Part shown: one piece after another, positions 36,305-48,640 of the stretch
Layout: each line of letters starts with the position of its first letter
Position numbering within the stretch: position 1 is the first letter of the stretch
Origin: Adiantum capillus-veneris
Lineage: Eukaryota > Streptophyta > Polypodiopsida > Polypodiales > Pteridaceae
DNA: 64,000 nucleotides
Assembly: GCA_014529385.2 (NCBI GenBank)
Contig: CM043956.1
Coordinates: 85,797,721-85,861,720 of the forward strand
Reading direction: 5' to 3'
Made by a program: the position numbers and the translations under genes
Notes under the pieces: generated by a model
The model's input: only the letters and a program-made list of their open reading frames with translations
Database searches by the model: none
What the model was told of the DNA's origin: nothing

Positions 36305-36888
36305 GGACCGGTAATATTTTCACAAATTTACTTAAAATTTGGCACTCATGATACTTTTAGATTCTCCTTAAGAAGAGCTATCTATTGATATATAATATGA
36401 TAGGTGATATTTTGTATGAAGTGTGAGAATGGGGGTCCCAAAGTACTAATTGAAGTAGTGTCCAAGACACCCAAAAGTGGTACCACCTACATATGCTTTG
36501 ACCCCTCTTTCAAGGACAAAGAGGACAAGATGACACTACTACATCAATCCTGCCTCCTCAAGGGGACAGAGCTTTGGATGACGGACTCAAGCTACCTACG
36601 AATCAACACGAGTCTAAAAAGAATGAGCTGAACAAGATGTGTGAAGCCCGTAAGCAAGGTAAACGGATAGTCTATAGAGGTGGTAAAGCCATTATTATGG
36701 GTTTCGAACTCCTAAAGCATCCCCCCCCTCTCTCAACCCCCCTTATGTTTTCTTTTTCTTTATGACCCTCTCAATGTGCCCTCATTCCTTAACCGATATG
36801 TATCTAATGCCTTCACTTAGAAGGAACCATTGCATGTTTTGTACCTGATCCCATGGGTCATATCTAACCTCCATGGATGAAAATATAA

Positions 36889-36981
<93 letters not shown>

Positions 36982-37548
36982 CTGTCTCTCAACCATCTCG
37001 TTCATGGCCGCTTCTCAATCTGTCCAAAGGAATTACATGTAGATAACGATGGTATGTCCAAGCTAAAAAATTCCACATAGCACCACCAGAGGCGGCGTTG
37101 TTGTACTAGTAGTGCATTAAGATTTTGATTGTATGTCTTACCATTGACATTGGAAATAAAGCAAGATGATCATATATAGCTATTAGCATAGCTAGTAGTA
37201 TGTAGCAAAGGGTGCAATCTAGATAGGCCCTTTGGTCTAATTAAGAGCTCGATTGCGAGATTCAGTATCTTAGAGTTGAGTCCCGCACAAGGGACAGGGA
37301 GCTTACAGTGCATTAAAAGTGATGCGCTACAAAGCTATGTGTAACTAGTCTCACCATAGTAAACAATCAAGCACATACAATGTAATGGCCTCCAAAATTT
37401 GAGAGTTGTGTGTAAGTCAAATAAAAAAAAGCACCAATAAAAGCCAATTGAAAGTTGTATATAAACTTTCAATAGGTCATAATAAATTCGCAACAATTTT
37501 GAATCCCTCTATATGATCCATTAGGGGTGCTCAAGCCTTCATAATTAA

Positions 37549-37606
<58 letters not shown>

Positions 37607-38619
37607 CTCTATCTCTCTCGCCCTAATATGTAAGCTACGACTGCCATCCTTACCATTCATTGGTTGTGATTCAACCCGCGTAAGGCTTTCTCTATGAGAA
37701 ACCCACTACTATGGCAAAAATCCATTCTACCATTGGTATAGACACTATCACCAAGCAAGGGGAAGGTTTTGAAGGTTGCCAAGAAATCAAAACAATAATG
37801 TATGAATAGGTCCATCAAAAACTCAAGATTGATGCCTACCGTGAAGACATCATCAGGCTTATCAACATAAGGTCCATAGACTATGTCCCCTTAGCTTGTT
37901 TCACATACACCTTGCTTCCATATATTCTCAATGTATAAAAACACTCATGCCGTCAAGGCCACCGCCACCTCATCATGTAGCACCATGACTTCCTTGCGAC
38001 AGTCCACCTTCTCTACCACATGGGGAGCATTGCCAACCTCCTTTTTTGCAAGGTGCACCTCCCACTTGTATGGATAGCCTAATTCAATTCAAGGCTATGG
38101 GAGTGCTATTAGTAATATACCACATGCCCCTTAACACGTGCTATCATTAAAGCACCAATGGTAAGAAACACCGTAATAACAGAGTTGGGAGCATTCATTC
38201 TTATATTGCTAGAGAGGCATGGCCACTATTCGCCATTGCTTGAAAAAGTAATCCCCATTGTTTTTTCTGTAGACCCCATATAGTTAATGTTGTTGTCAAG
38301 GTGGTGACCATTCAAGGTGTAAGTTTATAGCCAATATTTAGCTAAAAGTGTGCCAAATGCGGCTCTAAGGGCCAACAGATGTCTTGGTAATGCTAAAAAA
38401 GTGAGTATGATTGAAGTGGTTGTAGCTAGGATCTTATTAATCAAAGTTTAAGTACTCAAAGTGCTCTAGAGGCTTGTCTTTACAGCTCGTCAATCGGAGC
38501 TATGGATAAGAAGTTATGACAGTTTTAAGCTGAGTTAGTAGCAGATCTGTACTGGATTAGGCAACTGCAGCTAAGGTGACAAAATTGAAATGAATGCATG
38601 GTCCTGAAGTGCTCACTTT
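36305..38619. other. Mostly unassigned, two CT microsatellites
   Basis: (CT)n tracts lie at about 36890-36978 and 37549-37605. Short + strand ORFs at 36404-36631 and 36574-36765 (the latter with ARKQGKRIVYRGGKAIIMG) may be a retroelement remnant, but I cannot name it. Nothing else is recognisable. Confidence 0.4.
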
Positions 38620-39070
38620 GTGGAGCACGTTGGTCTTTTCAGATCGGTGATCGAATTTACGGTTGCCAAGTTATTGACCGCCGTTAAAGATTTACTGAGA
38701 GACGGTTCCACACCAGTCGGGTTTACTCGGCTGGAGTGCCATCTCAGATTTTTTGGCTCTTGATCGGATCTTGGAATGCAATGATCGCGGAATATACCCA
38801 ACAAGGTAGGACCAGGATGCTGGCTATTTGGAGCAGATGCAAAGATAGGAAAACTCTCCGAATGCATCCACTTATACTTGCATCTTGAAAGCTATGGTGG
38901 CATTCAATGCACTAGAGTGGGCAACAGAATTCAAGCTGATATTTCTAGTCAGGGGATGTTGGAAAATGAAGTCGTGTGAGGGATTGCCTTGGCCGATAGG
39001 TATGCCAAATGTGATGCCCTTCAATGGTGCCCGAAGGCAACCAAGAAAAAGGGCCGCCCAATTAAAGGGC
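38620..39070 (+). pseudogene. PPR protein remnant 1
   Basis: Plant organelle RNA-binding PPR repeat signatures occur in shifting frames: SWNAMIAEYTQQGR (about 38770-38812), NASTYTCILKAMVAFNALEW (about 38862-38921), SSQGMLENEVV then ALADRYAKCDAL (about 38945-39025). In intact PLS-type PPR proteins these read SWNAMI.GY, TY.CILKAC, and LVDMYAKCG. Frameshifts near 38860 and 38920 and a stop in the third segment make it a fragment. Confidence 0.7.
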
Positions 39071-40041
39071 ATAGCCAATGGCCGCCCACTTGAGAATTAA
39101 AGTGGCTCTAACTAGGGGCTGTGAAAGCCAAAGTAAAACGAAGGTGATGGTGGGCAGAGCAGAAAATGACAGCACATGGAGAAGAGGAAGCGCTCACGCA
39201 GGCCACCTCACACCTCGAATGGCTTGGTCCATGAAGCGAAAAGTGATCAGAAGCCAGAGGCAATGCGATTCTGCGCTAGTCGCGTAGCGTTTGGAACTGC
39301 CCAAAAACCCACCTCCCACATCATCAGGGAGCCATTCCCATTAGCGATATCACTATTGGGATGGCCGAAAATAGAAGGAGGCAAGTCCATGCAGCACAAA
39401 GGGGGCTATTATAAAAACAAAAAAGACGGCTCTCTGAAATCTCTTCTCCTCTTTTCATTGAACCCCTTCTCTCCCGGGGAAGAAAGCCTTGAGATCATAA
39501 GCTCCATAACCCAATCTAAGCTTTCATAAGCTTCATTAGCCAAGGCTAATTTAATCTCCTTAACACTAGTTCTATAATTGGACACTTAAGTGTCCTGAGA
39601 CACTAAAGTGTCCTGTTTTTCTACCAAGTTTTGGCAATTATTTGTCAAGCTAGAAAGAATTTTTTTACACCTTGCTGCTACCATAGATTGGTTATGAGGT
39701 AAAAAAAACACTGGATTTTTCTCCATATCAAAATACAATCTGTATGGAGAGAATTTTGGTAAGTTCTAAGACATAAATTTTAGGAAAATTTCAAGCTGTT
39801 TTGCAAAAAAGATCATAAAATTGTTATATCTTTTTGTAGAGATGGCCTTTCTTGCGTTTATAAAAGCCAACTGTTAGCACTTAATGTTACAAAACAATGA
39901 GATGCACTTCAAAGATAAGTTTTCACATCACATGCAAGCTATAGATATAATTTCATACTTGAGCACATGCTGAATAAGAGTATAATTTTGGTGTTCCAAA
40001 GGTCCCCTCATAAAATTGGTACTATTCTAGTGCAATTTGAC
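39071..40041. other. No gene, promoter-like stretch
   Basis: A TATA-like CTATTATAAAAAC near 39406 is followed by a C/T-rich stretch, as in an LTR leader, but no partner is found. The short tandem GACACTTAAGTGTCCTGAGACACTAAAGTGTCC lies at about 39580-39612. The rest is AT-rich. Confidence 0.3.
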
Positions 40042-41035
40042 TGTAGAGAGAGAAGGAGAGAACACAGAAGTAGAACCCCAAAGTGTGTAGAATACACACA
40101 TGAGATGATGTATATATAGAGGGGACCTGGGTGCCATATATAGAGAAGCCATATATTGAGTAGCTTCACATATAAGCTCAACACCCCCGCTCAAATAAGG
40201 GTCCCTAACTGTGGATGAAAAAATCCTTGGGGGGTCAAGGGAAAAACCCACATCTCTATATACACCTACCGTTATATTATAAAAATCATTGAATATACAA
40301 ATGTTTACGAGGAGCTACATCACTCCTTTTACAATGAATGTTTTTATGAGGAGTTACATTACTCCTATCAAATACAATAATGAATACAAAGGTTCAATAA
40401 AGAGGTGTAAAACCCACAGCTCTATATACACCCACCGTTATATTGTAAAAATCATTGAATATACAAATGTTTACGAGGAGCTACATCACTCCTTTTACAA
40501 TGAATGTTTTTATGAGGAGTTACATTACTCCTATCAAATACAATAATGAATACAAAGGTTCAATAAAGAGGTGTAAAAGCTATCGATTAGCTTGTAATCA
40601 AAACTGTCTCCGTGAATCTGCTGTGTAGCTTGTCATCAATATCGCATTACCAAACATGTCTTCATGTTGTCATCAATATGGCATCACCAAACATATCTTC
40701 ATAAATCTTTTATTGTCACCAAGTTTGTCTTCATAAAATCAATTCTTTGATCAATCCTACATAGATCATAGACTCCAAAAAAAAAACATGTCATGAAAAT
40801 TATTAGCATCGTTAATGAAATAATTACGTTCACAATGCCATAAGAGATGGTTCGCGACGCCACTCTTTTGACGACATATATACGCACGACAACATATGGT
40901 ACATAAAGTATAAACGTAAAAGTACAAAATGTGTGATTACGTGATACAAATGATATGTGTATATACTACATAAAACAACATTTATCAATGTAGTGATCAA
41001 TGAATACCATCAAAGTATTAACAAAATATCATCAT

Positions 41036-41440
41036 TATGTCAATAAAAATGAATAAATGATCATGGTATCAACGAAAAGCATCATGATATCACCGAGAAT
41101 AATCATTGTATCAACGAAACAACATCATGGCATCACCGAGAATAACCATGGTATCAACGAAATATCATCATGGCATCACCGAGAATAACCATGGTATCAA
41201 CGAAACAACATCATGGTATCACCGAGAATAACCATGGTATCAACAAAACAACATCATGGTATCACCGAGAATAACCATGGTATCAACGAAATATCATCAT
41301 GGCACCACCGAGAATAACCATGGTATCAATGACATATCATCATGGTATCAACGAAAATCACCATGACCAAAGTATTAACAAAACATCATCATGGTACCAT
41401 CAAAATCACTATGGTATCAATGAGAAATTATCAATAAAAT
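41036..41440 (-). repeat. 43-bp minisatellite, copy 1
   Basis: AATAACCATGG starts recur at 41141, 41184, 41227, 41270 and 41313, giving a period of 43 bp. Each monomer has two CATGG(T/C)ATCA motifs. On the element's sense strand these read TGATACCATG, the complement of the primer-site core TGGTATCA. Equivalent arrays are at 51000-51440 and 58440-58890. Confidence 0.9.
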
Positions 41441-41699
41441 GACGTAAACTATATCTCTAAAAGAATAATTATACGAGAATCAATGAACGAGTATATCATA
41501 TAACAAAAGATCATGTACCAACAGTAGCTCGATAGAATTTGGACGATCATCAACGGCTCGAATGAATCGGAACGATGTGTAACTGGCTTCTGCAGCAAAG
41601 TTACGTCAGTAACAAATATATGAAAAATATAATTGAGAAGTTTTCAATTATGAGAAAAATCAAAAGCAAAAAGTAAAATTTTGATTTTCAAACATATTC

Positions 41700-43190
41700 A
41701 CAGTCTGAGACGATAACCCAAAATTGGTGCAGAATTTAGAGAAACTTTCTTCTGCAAAGTTATAGACCACATCGATTCCAATCCCCATCGCGGGTAGTTT
41801 CTTCTGCAACGTTGTAGAACACATCGATTCCGGTCTCTCACGCAGGTAGTTTCTACAAAATCGTTTTCAATAAGCAGAAAAATAAAAACAAAAAACGGAA
41901 ATTGCTTTTTAGGTATGTACGCGATCCGCGAACGATAACTCAAAATCGGTGCAGAATTTGAAAACACTTTCTTCTGCAAAGTTGTAGACCACATCGATTC
42001 CGGTCTTTTTCGTGGGTAGTTTGCAGTCCGCGAACGATAACTCAAAATCGATGCAGAATTTGAAAAAGCTTTCTTCTGCAAAGTTGTAGAACACATCGAT
42101 TCCGGTCTCTCTCGCGAGTAGTTTCTTCAAAATCGTTTTCAATTAGAAGAAAAATCAAAAACAAAAAACAAAAGTTGCTTTTCAGGTATGTACGCAGTCC
42201 GCGAACGATAACTCAAAATCGGTGCAGAATTTGAAAAAACTTTCTTCTGCAAAGTTGTAGATCACATCGATTCCGGTCTCTTACGCGAGTAGTTTCTTCA
42301 AAATCGTTTTCAATTAGAAGAAAAATTAAAAACAAAAAATGAAAGTTGCTTTTCAGGTATGTACGCAGTCCGCGAACGATAACTCAAAATCGGTGCAGAA
42401 TTTGAAAAAAATTCCTTCTGCAAAGTTGTAGAACACATCGATTCCGGTCTCTCGCGGGTAGTTTCTGCAAAATCGTTTTCAATTAGAAGAAAAATCAAAA
42501 ACAAAAAACAAAAGTTGCTTTTCAGGTATGTACGCAGTCCGCGAACGATAACTCAAAATCGGTGCAGAATTTGAAAAAACTTTCTTCTGCAAAGTTGTAG
42601 ATCACATCGATTCCGATCTCTCGCGCGAGTAGTTTCTTCAAAATCGTTTTCAATTAGAAGAAAAATTAAAAACAAAAAATGAAAGTTGCTTTTCAGGTAT
42701 GTACGCTGTCCGCGAACGATAACTCAAAATCGGTGCAGAATTTGAAAAAACTTCCTTCTGCAAAGTTGTAGAACACATCGATTCCGGTCTCTCGCGGGTA
42801 GTTTCTGCAAAATCGTTTCCAATTAGCAAAAAAATCAAAAACAAAAAGCGGAAGTTGCTTTTCAGTTATGTACGCAGTCCGCGAACGATAACTCAAAATC
42901 GGTGCAGAATTTGAAAAAACTTTTCTCTGCAAAGTTGTAGACCACATCGATTGCGGTCTCTCAAGAGGGTAGTTTCTGCAAAATCGTTTCCAATTAGCAG
43001 AAAAATCAAAAACAAAATACGGAAGCTGTTTTTCAGGTATGAACGCAGTCCGTGAACGATAACTCAAAATCGGTGCAGAATTTGAAGAAACTTCCTTCTG
43101 CAAAGTTGTATACCACATCGATTCCGATCCCTCTCCCGAGTAGTTTCTGCAAAATCGATTTTGATCAGGAGAAAAATTGAAAACAAAAAC
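41700..43190 (-). repeat. 170-bp tandem array, copy 1
   Basis: GTACGCAGTCCGCGAACGAT-type starts recur at 42190, 42361, 42530, 42701, 42870 and 43041, with spacing of 169-171 bp. About nine units including short ones are present. Each contains CTCAAAATCGGTGCAGAATT and CAAAGTTGTAGACCACATCG. Long ORFs over the array are a by-product and switch frame between units. Confidence 0.9.
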
Positions 43191-43349
43191 GTACTGCTTT
43201 GATACCATGTAGAGAGAGAAGGAGAGAACACAAAAGTAGAACCCCAAAGTGTGTAGAATACACACATGAGATGATGTATAGATAGAGGGGACCTGGGTGC
43301 CATATATAGAGAAGCCATATATTGAGTAGCTTCACATATAAGCTCAACA

Positions 43350-46149
43350 TTGATAACTACAAATGACTTTATATGTTTAAACCAAGAAATTATGTATTTT
43401 TTGGGCTCCCTGACTCAATTAAATCTCATTACTTGAACTCTATCTTGAATTTTTTATCATGAAAAAACTCGTGAAAATCTTGAGTTCTCCGTAATAGCAT
43501 TGAAAACAAGGTTTTAGGCACCCCAATTGTGTATGTACCACGTAGTTTGATACATTTAGTTGATTTACATGAAAAGTTTGATATTATTTGGGGTTTTGAA
43601 TGCTTATGTCTCAAGAATGAAAATATGAAAGTTTTCTCTTATGCAGTTTTGAATATTTAAAATGATTCAATAATTGTTGCATACCAAAGCCCTTCTACTT
43701 GCCACCTTGAGTGCTCAATGGAAAGGGCAAGCAATGTATCTCTTTTTAAAACTCACAAATACATCAAAAATATTTTTCTTTGTGTACAACTATATGCTTG
43801 AAATGACCATATCAAACACATGGAGCTTTCCATTCTTTTATATACCCCAAAGTCAATTTTTTTGCACATGAAACTTTCATCTATAGCAAAATTGTGGAAG
43901 AGTCACCTAAAATTTTCTACAAGGTCGCTTCATTTTTTCTTGAGCTTATAAAGGCGATTTCTTGAAAGCGTTGTTAGGAATTTTTTGGAGCAAGGGACTT
44001 CGCATATGTATATACACATGCATGGTGCATTGAATAAAGGATTGCCCATTTTCTAGAGCTAGGTGGTTACGTGGGGCCCACACGTGTACAGATAGGACAA
44101 CATGTACATAGTGCATCGATTTTCACTATCACCAGCACTTGTGTGTTTTTCCTATAATAATGAGGAGTTGGTAGCGCGTAAAATTTTCAAGGAAGCTATC
44201 TGCGGGCCGACGACATGAGGTAAGCAGGTGCGTCAGATGACATCTAGTGGTGTCAAGAGGTTGAATGGAGTCAATACTTGCACGTGGATAAGTACGAACA
44301 CAACGTGGGTTTTTCCTTGTGATAATTATACAAAAAGGTCATCATGAGGACCATATTTTGGGGCCACTTCACGTGGTGGTGGGATGGATTATTGGAAAAA
44401 GTTGAGTGCCAGGTGTGCGGATGGATGCAGCAGTGTGACAACTATGCACTACGAGGCCATTTTTTCACATGTTCTGGGTCCATTTGAGGTCAACTAAAAG
44501 GCCAAAGGTTCCCAGGTAATAAAGCTAAGTGTGAGAACTGAAAAACCTGAGAGAAGACTAGAAAAAAATGTGGAGAGAGAGAGGAGGAACAGTTGCAATT
44601 GCAATTGTGTTTTTGTAGCATGTTTTAGCCATAAATTACTCATCCGAGGTCGGATTTGAGAACTTTGACATTGTAGACTGGGGTTTTGGGCTGTTCTGGG
44701 AGCGATGGCGCTGTACATTTTACCAAATTCCTCACTGTTTTTCTTTTGTTTTGACTGTGTAAGTTTCTCCTATGAGCGAAGCTTCTTCTCCAATGTGTGA
44801 TTGTATCTCGCATATTTTACCCATATTGTGTGAGCTATTTGCCCCATTGGTGTTGGCCCAAGCTCAATTGTATCTAAACATTAGAAATTCACGTCTTTTG
44901 AGCTGAGTTTTTTGGGTGTGTGTGTGTGTGTCTCTGTGTGGAGTGGGCAAATGGATAGTCTCTCTCATGTCACTCCATCGGTGTGTTCACTGTCTCGGCC
45001 AGGTGGGTTGTGTAAGCCGAGTGGTGCCCCATAGTGTGTGTGTGTACCATCCCAAGAGTGTGTGTCGGGTCATTATAGAGGGGTTGTGTGTGTTTCCATC
45101 CCGCTCACATTATTTTGGTGTCCCCACTAAGGATCTTCTTCGAGTACCTTCAGCTTCGGGAGTACAAATTGCAGATTACAGGTTACAGGGACAGGTACAG
45201 GTATAGGTGATTCACATAGGTACAGGTAGCTAGAGTAGAGTGATACACTAACAATGGAAGTCACTTGCAGTTGTCGTCGGTATGCATCATTTGGCGCCTC
45301 TTTGAACGCATTGTCTGTTGTTGTTGGTATTGTACGTTACTTGTGGAAACTGCCATTGTACACCTTTGTGGAGCCATATTTGGTTTTATTTGGCAGTCCT
45401 AGCCATTTTTGAGACTTGGTCTGGAAGATAGTCATTTTTGAGACTTGGCTATATGAGATTTGCATAAGCTTTCATGAGAGGGTCGATAGCGTGAGGTTTT
45501 ATTGAGCTGGGGGATTCTCAGATGAGATTCTTTTGATGATACAAGTGGCTGGAGCACCCTTTTTGTGACCTCGCCATAGGGTATGTACTAGTGATTCCTA
45601 CTTGATGCTCCGGTTCTATTGTTGGCAGGTTATGCATACATATACAGTCTATATTTTGGATTCTTACTGCTCTACTTCTTAGGAAACTCTGCCAAAAATT
45701 TTCCAAGTTGTGATGGCTGGTTTTTTGGTCTTTTGAGCTATTTATGCTGTTATGCTGCTGAAATTGTGGCAATCAGGTGTGGCCTTCTTGGGAGCTGCAT
45801 GGTTGACTTTAATGGATGATCAAAATGGCCCTCTATTCACTTCTTTTCATTTAACTCAAAGAATCTAGATAAATGTTCCTGTGTCCAGGAATATTTGTTT
45901 CCAGCAGTGCATAGTCTTTATCTTTGGGCCAAGAAGATTAAGAGATATAATGGAATACCCTTTTCCTGTTGTAATTCCGATGATTAACTATGACAACTCA
46001 TTTGATGAGCATGTTTTGTCCTTATCTAAAGACAAGCTCCATTGAAGTTTCTAGGGACTAAGTTAGTCAAAAGTTCTGGGTTCTTGTACGTGTGTTCAAA
46101 GGGGTTCTCAAAGCACTGTAGCTTGAGTAGCGATGGCTTTCTCTTATCT
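43350..46149. other. Non-coding, probable leader of gypsy element
   Basis: No coding motif. A TATA-like CCTATAATAATGAGG near 44150 and GT-rich repeats at about 44917-45070 are seen. The 5' LTR and leader of the Tat-like element starting at 46150 may lie here, but I find no matching 3' LTR or clear primer site. Confidence 0.3.
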
Positions 46150-46794
46150 GTAGTTTCATGGAAGACTTTTTAGAAAAGATGGAGGTTGCCTGCATTAGCA
46201 GTTAGATTCACGATCGTGCACAGATGTTACATCTTCTCCAAATTTGTTTGAAGAGTGATGCACGAGTTTGGTCCAAAGCATTGAAGAGGAGTTGTGTGTG
46301 GATGATCCACCTGTAAGACTGAGTTGGGGCAATATAAGGCATGGATTGGAAGTGGAGTTTGCGAAGATAGAAGATCATGACAAAGTGTGGCAAGAAGTAC
46401 AAGGTTTTGTGCAAAAGGAAGGTGAGCCAATAGATGCATACATATGTAAGTTTTCAATGGCATGGGAGCGGATGTGCAAGGCCTTAGCACCACAAGTACC
46501 CCCACTTGACATGATGAAGAAGGATAGGTTCTTGGTTGGTCTTTGGGAGAATATATGTTGGAGAGTGGAGCTAAAGAAGCCTAGGACATATAAAGATGCA
46601 CTAGAGGTAGCAAGGAACAAAGAGTTGAAGCTGAAGAAAATGAGCCAGCTAGGGGTGGAGTCTTTGCCCAAGAGGTCTGAAGGGCTGATGCAAACCAAGG
46701 TTGAATTGTCAAAGCATCAGGAACTGATGACAAAAATGTTCAGTGGAAGACCTCTCAGCTATGGAGAAGGATATATATTTGCATATGCTGGATA
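46150..46794 (+). pseudogene. Gypsy gag (Tat-like element)
   Basis: Capsid-type core from about 46210: LHLLQICLKSDARVWSKALK, then a shift into RLSWGNIRHGLEVEFAK, VWQEVQGFVQKEGEPIDAYI and FLVGLWENICWRVELKKP, ending at 46794. It fits the retrotransposon gag pattern (W..L...F, E.I..Y...F, FL.GL). No CCHC knuckle is seen before the end, so the C-terminal gag and the protease seem to be deleted together. Confidence 0.7.
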
Positions 46795-48160
46795 GTTTTC
46801 CTGATTTGTTCACTACTTCATATGAAGGGATTCGAGGATTCAAAGGAGAAGAGATGCATATAGAGCTAAATGAAGGTGCTAAGCCAATGTGAAAAATTCT
46901 AAGAAGGATGGGTCAAGAGCAGATGGAAGCCTTGCAGGAAGAGGTGAAAAAGTTATTGAAGGCAGGGTTCATAGTCCTAGTGGAAACCACAGAATGGGTG
47001 AGTCCAGTAGTAGTCAGCCCAAAGAAGGATGGAAAGTGGAGGATTTGTGTAGATTTTAAACCCTTCAATGCAGCCACTAAGAAGAACCATATCCTCTCAC
47101 ATTCATCGATCAGATCTTGGATTCAGTGGTAGGTTTGAGAGGTACAGTGTGTGTGATGGTTTTTCAGGCTATTTTCAATTGAAGATTGCTCTTAAAGACC
47201 GAACAAAGACTACTTTCATTACGCATGGGGCTGCTATTGCTACACGGTATTGCCATTTGGATTGTCAAAATGGACCATCCTTCTGTCAAGAGAGAGCAAA
47301 TTGGGTATTGGCACCATTCATTGGTAGTTGTATTAAAGATTTTATGGACGACTTCTATGTCTACAGCAGTAGGGCTGAACACCATGAGAAGCTGCAGATG
47401 GTAGTGGCTTGATATGATGAATGTGGAGGACAACTAAATCCAAAGAAATTTCATTTAGCACAGCCAAGGGTGAAGTTATTGGGCCATATGGTGTCAGAAA
47501 ATGGCATTGAGGCTGATCCAGACAAGGTTAAGTCTATTATTCTTCTTCCATCACCTACGAGTACAAAGCAATCGGCACCTTTATACACAGAGTAAAGTAC
47601 ATGACGCGGTTTATTCCATTGTCTTCACATCTCCTTTATCCATTACAACAAGTGGCAAAGCATGATCCATTGCAATGGGATGGCAAGTGTGAAGAAGTGT
47701 TTCAAGAGGTGAAAGAGGTGTTAGGGGGGCTGTTAGCCATGCAAGCCCTTGATTGGGAGCAAGTATTTTATATAAATCCATCAGTAGGGGATGATGCCAT
47801 TAGAGCCATGCTATTGCAAAAGGGGAAGGGCATGCATTATATCAGGCCAGTGTATTGTGCAAGTCGAGTGAAGCTAGTAGCAGAGAGAAAATTCTTGGAA
47901 ATAGAGTTAGTGATTGATGGCCAGTGTGATATTTACTTCTCGACAATTTCTTCATTACTTGATACCGCGACCTTTTGTTTTCTTGACAAGTTACACCTTT
48001 TTGCCACAGTTAATTAATGGCATTAACATGTCAAATGTGGTCAAGAAATGGGTAATTGAGCTGCAAGAGTTTGAGTTCTCTTTTTTAGTGGAAGACAGTA
48101 CAAGAGCTACCCTCGCTGATTTGTTGACTTACAAGGAGAATCTCCTCCTTGTTAAGGAAA
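46795..48160 (+). pseudogene. RT and first RNase H (Tat-like element)
   Basis: Leader SFPDLFTTSYEGIRG, then SPVVVSPKKDGKWRICVDFK (about 47002-47061), SVCDGFSGYFQLKIALKDRT and the catalytic FMDDFYVYS (about 47341-47367). GHMVSENGIEADPDKVKSI and the RNase H part follow (YCASRVKLVAERKFLEIE, about 47857-47910; WVIELQEFEFSFLVEDST, about 48049-48102). Frameshifts near 47100, 47230 and 47560 and stops near 46890 and 47410 break it. The first catalytic Asp region of RNase H (VGDDAIRAMLLQKG) is degraded. Confidence 0.8.
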
Positions 48161-48164
48161 GGTT

Positions 48165-48605
48165 GTGGAAAGGGTAGTTGAAGAAGTGCCACAGATCATC
48201 AATGCACATGTTTTGTTATTTGATGGATCATATAGGAAGATCCATGATGCGGCTTCAGGGGGTATAGCACTTTATGATCCAGAGGGGAAGCTAGTATGCA
48301 AGAGGGGGTTCAAGTTGGATGCACATAGTAACAATGAGGCTGAATATGGTACTTTGGAAGCCGGATTACACATTTTTTTGAAGCATGGGATTAGAAGGTT
48401 GATCATAAAAGGTGATGCCTTGTTAGTTGTGAAGCAAGTGTTGGGTGTATGGAAGAGCAAGAACACCTCATTGAAGGAAATGTGTTTTAGAATTAAAGGC
48501 TTGTTAAAAAAGTTCAAAGCATGGAGCATCAGACACATTGAACGTGCTCTAAATGGAGAGGCACATGAAGCAGCTCAAAGCATGATTGGGAAGCTATTTG
48601 TGTGA
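48165..48605 (+). pseudogene. Second RNase H (aRNH-type) domain
   Basis: 146 codons open without interruption. Motifs: LLFDGSYRKIHDAASGGIAL, SNNEAEYGTLEAGLHIFL, IIKGDALLVVKQVLGVW and IERALNGEAHEAAQ. They carry the Asp, Glu and Asp expected of RNase HI, and the pattern of the extra RNase H found in Tat-type gypsy elements. It is the best preserved part of this element but is cut off from the RT frame by upstream lesions. Confidence 0.8.
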
Positions 48606-48640
48606 GGACCAATTTACCTCTTTATCATGGCTAGGAAATT

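Larger units (their letters stand above)
40042..43349 (-). mobile_element. Short-LTR non-autonomous retroelement, copy 1
   Basis: 3308 bp, minus strand. The 142-bp LTRs at 40042-40183 and 43208-43349 differ at only about two positions. The primer site TGGTATCAAAGCAGTA lies at 43207-43192 and a G-rich polypurine tract (GAGCGGGGG) abuts the 3' LTR. Flanks are TTGAC (40037-40041) and TTGAT (43350-43354), a 5-bp target duplication with one change. There is no gag or pol. The interior holds a duplicated stretch of about 165 bp (40240-40575), a 43-bp minisatellite (41036-41440) and a roughly 170-bp tandem array (41700-43190). Size and content lie between TRIM and LARD elements. Confidence 0.85.

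Noticed and set aside
36574-36765. LINE ORF1 fragment
   Set aside because: A short basic motif (GKRIVYRGGKAII) is suggestive, but one motif in 63 codons is not enough.
40240-43190. CRISPR-like array
   Set aside because: The repeats are contiguous tandem units without unique spacers, inside an LTR element of a plant genome.
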